From contig NZ_KB908238.1 in the NCBI RefSeq assembly GCF_000382365.1, forward strand, positions 1,754-41,460: a stretch of 39,707 nt of DNA, read 5' to 3'. Positions 37,331-39,707 of the stretch are shown here, in pieces (the stretch's first letter is position 1; each line of letters starts with the position of its first letter). This stretch comes from Pannonibacter phragmitetus DSM 14782 (lineage in GTDB: Bacteria; Pseudomonadota; Alphaproteobacteria; Rhizobiales; Stappiaceae). The position numbers were made by a program, and so were the translations under genes. The notes below the pieces were generated by a model. It searched no databases. It saw only the letters and a list, made by a program, of their open reading frames with translations, and was not told where the DNA came from.

Positions 37331-37358
37331 TTAAATCTCCAATAATATTATATATAAA
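37331..37358 (+). promoter_or_regulatory. candidate promoter of the collar gene
   Basis: TTAAAT (37331-37336) and TATAAA (37353-37358) are spaced by 16 bases inside an AT-rich tract with upstream A-runs that could act as an UP element. It lies about 115 bases upstream of the collar ATG at 37476. The -35 box is weak, so this is a plausible but unproven call. Confidence 0.4.
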
Positions 37359-37475
37359 TGAAAATACAGCAGCGGAACTTCACAATAACTCTACTCATCC
37401 GTCCCCTTCAATGGGCGGCAGACGCACACGCCAGCCGTGCGCGCCAGACCGCATGAAACCAAACTGGAGTTCAGG

Positions 37476-38306
37476 ATGAGAAAGCAGCTCAAACCCGCCC
37501 GCATCTTCGGACAGGGCCTGTCCACCCTCGGCGCCCTCGCCATGCTGGGCGCAGGCAGCACCGCCCTCGTGATCGGCAGCTCAGCTCCGGCACAGGCCTG
37601 CAACATGGAATCCTATATCGGCAGTGTCTGTGCCTTTGCCTTCAACTGGTGCCCGCGGAACTGGCTGCCGGCCGACGGGCGGCAGATTGCGATCAACGGC
37701 AATCAGGCGCTCTACAGCCTGATCGGAACCCAGTATGGCGGCTCCGCGCAGAGCGGACAGTTCGCACTGCCGGATCTGCGCGGCCGGGCGATTCTCAATT
37801 CCGGGACAGGACCAGGGATGCTCCCGCAGCCTTTCGCCGCCCAATCCGGCACGCAGACAACAACCCTCACAATCGCCAACCTGCCGCCACACACTCACTC
37901 GGCAACGTTCGTCGGCACGGGCGGCGGACAGCAGACGGTCAATGTCCCGGCTTCTGCCGGCACACTGGGCGTTTCAGCCAAACTCAATGCGAAGGATGAA
38001 ATTGGCACCCCAACGCTCTCGGCCAATGCCTATCTCGGTAAAGCGCCCACAGCAGGCATCCAGGCTGCGAATATCTATGTGCCATCCACAAGCACTGCCG
38101 CAGACGTGGCACTGAGCGGCCTCGACGTGCAACTGACGGGTGCCGCCGGTAATGGCCCCATCAGCTTCACGTACAACTCGGGCATCACCGGCGGCACCGT
38201 GGGAATTGGCGTCACAGGCGGTGCCACCGCCTTCGTGAACCAGTCACCCTCACTTGCCATGAGCTACTGCATCATGATCAACGGCCTCTACCCCGACAGG
38301 CCGTAA
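37476..38306 (+). CDS. exported phage tail collar (microcystin-dependent protein-like) protein
   Basis: A 276-residue protein with a long basic N-terminus and a signal peptide (LSTLGALAMLGAGSTALVIG and then SAPAQA), so it is predicted to be exported. A phage tail collar domain follows: ESYIGSVCAFAFNWCPRNWL, PADGRQIAINGNQALYSLIG, FALPDLRGRAILN and LPPHTHSATFVG, typical of MdpB/tail-collar proteins. The C-terminal half is Gly/Thr-rich and ends SYCIMINGLYP, the usual family end. GGAG lies 6 bases before the ATG. Chromosomal proteins of this kind are surface or extracellular rather than phage-borne. No other phage gene is near. A terminator-like hairpin follows. Confidence 0.9.
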   Translation: MRKQLKPARIFGQGLSTLGALAMLGAGSTALVIGSSAPAQACNMESYIGSVCAFAFNWCPRNWLPADGRQIAINGNQALYSLIGTQYGGSAQSGQFALPDLRGRAILNSGTGPGMLPQPFAAQSGTQTTTLTIANLPPHTHSATFVGTGGGQQTVNVPASAGTLGVSAKLNAKDEIGTPTLSANAYLGKAPTAGIQAANIYVPSTSTAADVALSGLDVQLTGAAGNGPISFTYNSGITGGTVGIGVTGGATAFVNQSPSLAMSYCIMINGLYPDRP

Positions 38307-38325
38307 CGGAAACTCCCCCATAAAT

Positions 38326-38360
38326 TGTACGGGCAGCGTTGCAAAAGCGTTGCCCGTACA
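38326..38360. terminator. hairpin after the collar gene
   Basis: TGTACGGGCA (38326-38335) pairs exactly with TGCCCGTACA (38351-38360), and the stem can extend inward by 3 bp (GCG with CGT, one G-T wobble). It lies 20 bases after the collar stop. No U tract follows. Confidence 0.6.
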
Positions 38361-38661
38361 CGCAAGATATGGCAAGAAAACCATAGAAAAGCACTCTATG
38401 ATTGTGTGGCCTGCTGCGGTGATTCACGCAAAACCCAGATTATTCTTATGTCACACCAGCGTTGAGCTGCCGGGACCGGGAAACCTTGCGGGTTTTAGAG
38501 GGCTGTTTCTGAGGGGATGAGTTTGCAGGATGCATGGTATCCTGGCCATGGGGGAATGAAGCATGCGAGGCATCACAGGCAGCCAGGCTGCGGTCAATGC
38601 AAAGCCGCACTGCAGGACGGCCGGCCGGCATAAAACGCCGGGAGTGAAATACTTGGACTTC
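38361..38661. other. 301-bp upstream region of the Ig-like repeat gene
   Basis: No gene is supported on either strand. The first 100 bases are AT-richer and may contain the promoter; no clear -35/-10 pair is seen. A GGCCGGCC palindrome occurs near 38619-38626, probably by chance in GC-rich DNA. Confidence 0.5.
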
Positions 38662-39707
38662 ATGCGCACCTGGCCCCGTTTCTCCCCCTTGCATTTTATC
38701 AAGTATCTTGCCCTGCTCGTCAGCCTTGTGCTCACGGCCACATTCTTGACTGCCCCCCGGGCAGAGGCAGCAGCATCTCAAGCCTGTCTGGATGTGAATA
38801 CGAATTGGTCCGGAGGGCAGACCTACTCAGTCTCCAACATAACCGCAGGGCAGCTCTCCGAATTTCTCTTCGACGGCCCTGCAATTGAATCTGGCGAGAC
38901 GATTTCGTTTCACGCAACGGCAACAGCCGATGGCTCAGGAAATACATCTGCCCAATTTGACATTGGCGGGCTCAGCGGTACGCCAACTTATTCCGCAGTA
39001 ACTTCCACTGACGGTTCATTTTCAAGAACCGGGTCATTTACCGTTTCCGACAATGACGGAATTTACATCCAGCTTACTGCATCCCGGAATGACACGGGTA
39101 TTGCCACCGGTGCTTCCGTCACTTTGCGTGTCTCTTGCACGGCAAACCCACCAATTACCCTCTCTCCCGCTGCAGGCGCACTTCCGGCCGGACAAGAAGG
39201 CGTAAACTATAGTCAAACCGTCTCCGCATCCGGCGGTGCAGGTGGATACTCTTACGCTGTCACCAACGGCAGTCTCCCTGCAGGCGTCAGCCTCAATGCC
39301 AGCACCGGCGAGCTGACCGGCACGCCCACAACCGCAGGCACAGCGAACTTCACAATCACTGCAACGGATACTGATAACGTCTTTGGCAGCGCGGCCTATT
39401 CCCTGCAGATCAATGCTCCTGCCTCGACCGTCGCCACTCTGGCGAACCTCGTCCTGTCCCAGGGCACGCTGACGCCAGCCTTCTCCAGCGGCACCACAAG
39501 CTACACCGCTTCCGTCGGCAATGCCGTCACCTCGCTGACCGTCACGCCCACCGTCACGGACGCAAATGCCACCGTCACTGTGAACAGCGTTGCCGTCACC
39601 TCCGGCAATGCCTCAGGCGCCATCAACCTCAATGTTGGCGATAACACCATCACCGTTGTGGGCACGGCACAGGACGGCACCACGACACAAACCTACACGG
39701 TCACTGT
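38662..39707 (+). CDS. large secreted Ig-like/cadherin-like repeat protein (5' part; runs off the window)
   Basis: The frame is open to the last base, giving 348 residues so far. The N-terminus is basic with a hydrophobic signal segment (FIKYLALLVSLVLTATFLTA, then PRAEAAA). Residues 40-170 are a beta-rich region I cannot name. Then comes a putative Ig domain of the He_PIG type (PPITLSPAAGALPAGQEG, and SYAVTNGSLPAGVSLNASTG followed by ELTGTPTTAGTANFTITATD), and a cadherin-like beta-sandwich repeat (LANLVLSQGTLTPAFSSGTT to the end). Such proteins usually continue with more repeats and often end in an autotransporter barrel, which cannot be seen. A TTG at 38653 with GGAG 8 bases ahead is an alternative start. 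It follows the collar gene and may be a partner adhesin. Confidence 0.85.
   Translation, partial: MRTWPRFSPLHFIKYLALLVSLVLTATFLTAPRAEAAASQACLDVNTNWSGGQTYSVSNITAGQLSEFLFDGPAIESGETISFHATATADGSGNTSAQFDIGGLSGTPTYSAVTSTDGSFSRTGSFTVSDNDGIYIQLTASRNDTGIATGASVTLRVSCTANPPITLSPAAGALPAGQEGVNYSQTVSASGGAGGYSYAVTNGSLPAGVSLNASTGELTGTPTTAGTANFTITATDTDNVFGSAAYSLQINAPASTVATLANLVLSQGTLTPAFSSGTTSYTASVGNAVTSLTVTPTVTDANATVTVNSVAVTSGNASGAINLNVGDNTITVVGTAQDGTTTQTYTVT

Larger units (their letters stand above)
36880..37475. other. 596-bp intergenic region with repeats and an AT-rich promoter
   Basis: No gene is supported. It holds an imperfect 13-bp hairpin (37022-37058), copy B of the 63-bp repeat (37060-37122) and, from 37255 to 37400, a marked drop in GC with A-runs and TATATA. 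The left half may include the lrp terminator; none is clear. The right half likely carries the promoter for the collar gene. Confidence 0.6.

Noticed and set aside
37476-38306. Prophage remnant at the collar gene
   Set aside because: The protein has a signal peptide and no other phage gene is near, so a chromosomal exported protein fits better.

Overview
The window looks like chromosomal DNA of an alphaproteobacterium of the Hyphomicrobiales (Rhizobiales). Support comes from the high GC content outside the first 4.5 kb, a Usg protein, map next to radC, a fused indolepyruvate oxidoreductase beside an Lrp regulator, and an NHLP-type precursor. A Stappiaceae member (Pannonibacter/Labrenzia-like) is my best guess from gene style; I could not search a database.

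Layout. (1) 1-4530: a compact type II-C CRISPR-Cas locus, cas9-cas1-cas2, transcribed leftward with overlapping genes. The array is not visible and probably lies left of position 1. Upstream of cas9, on the opposite strand, is a strong tracrRNA candidate: a promoter, a nexus-like hairpin and a very stable terminator with a T tract. The locus is visibly less GC-rich than its surroundings and abuts a tRNA-Leu(UAA) gene (4677-4764), as expected of an acquired module. (2) 5.3-20 kb: mostly housekeeping genes: map, radC, a winged-helix protein, a GGDEF/EAL protein, a ppdK-meaB-cueR-like run on the minus strand, a TPR lipoprotein-like or exported protein with ispE, octaprenyl diphosphate synthase, a DUF2007 protein and a TrmN6-like methyltransferase. 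(3) 20-28.6 kb: an orphan NHLP/RiPP-type precursor peptide, usg, a c-type cytochrome, a MoxR/VWA (CoxD/CoxE-like) pair with an overlapping AraC regulator, a DUF2000 protein, an L,D-transpeptidase, an orphan ABC binding protein, a glutathione transferase and a P1/S58 N-terminal nucleophile hydrolase. (4) 28.6-36.9 kb: a second GGDEF/EAL receptor, a Na/Pi cotransporter, and the 1158-residue indolepyruvate ferredoxin oxidoreductase divergent from Lrp. (5) 36.9 kb to the end: an AT-rich, repeat-bearing accessory stretch with an exported phage-tail-collar protein and the start of a large secreted Ig/cadherin-like repeat protein cut by the window end.

The most interesting items are the tracrRNA candidate with its overlapping divergent cas9 promoter, the orphan NHLP precursor with a Gly-Gly cleavage site and a short Cys/Lys-ended core, a 63-bp hairpin-bearing repeat present in two intergenic regions, and the exported collar/adhesin pair behind an AT-rich promoter.
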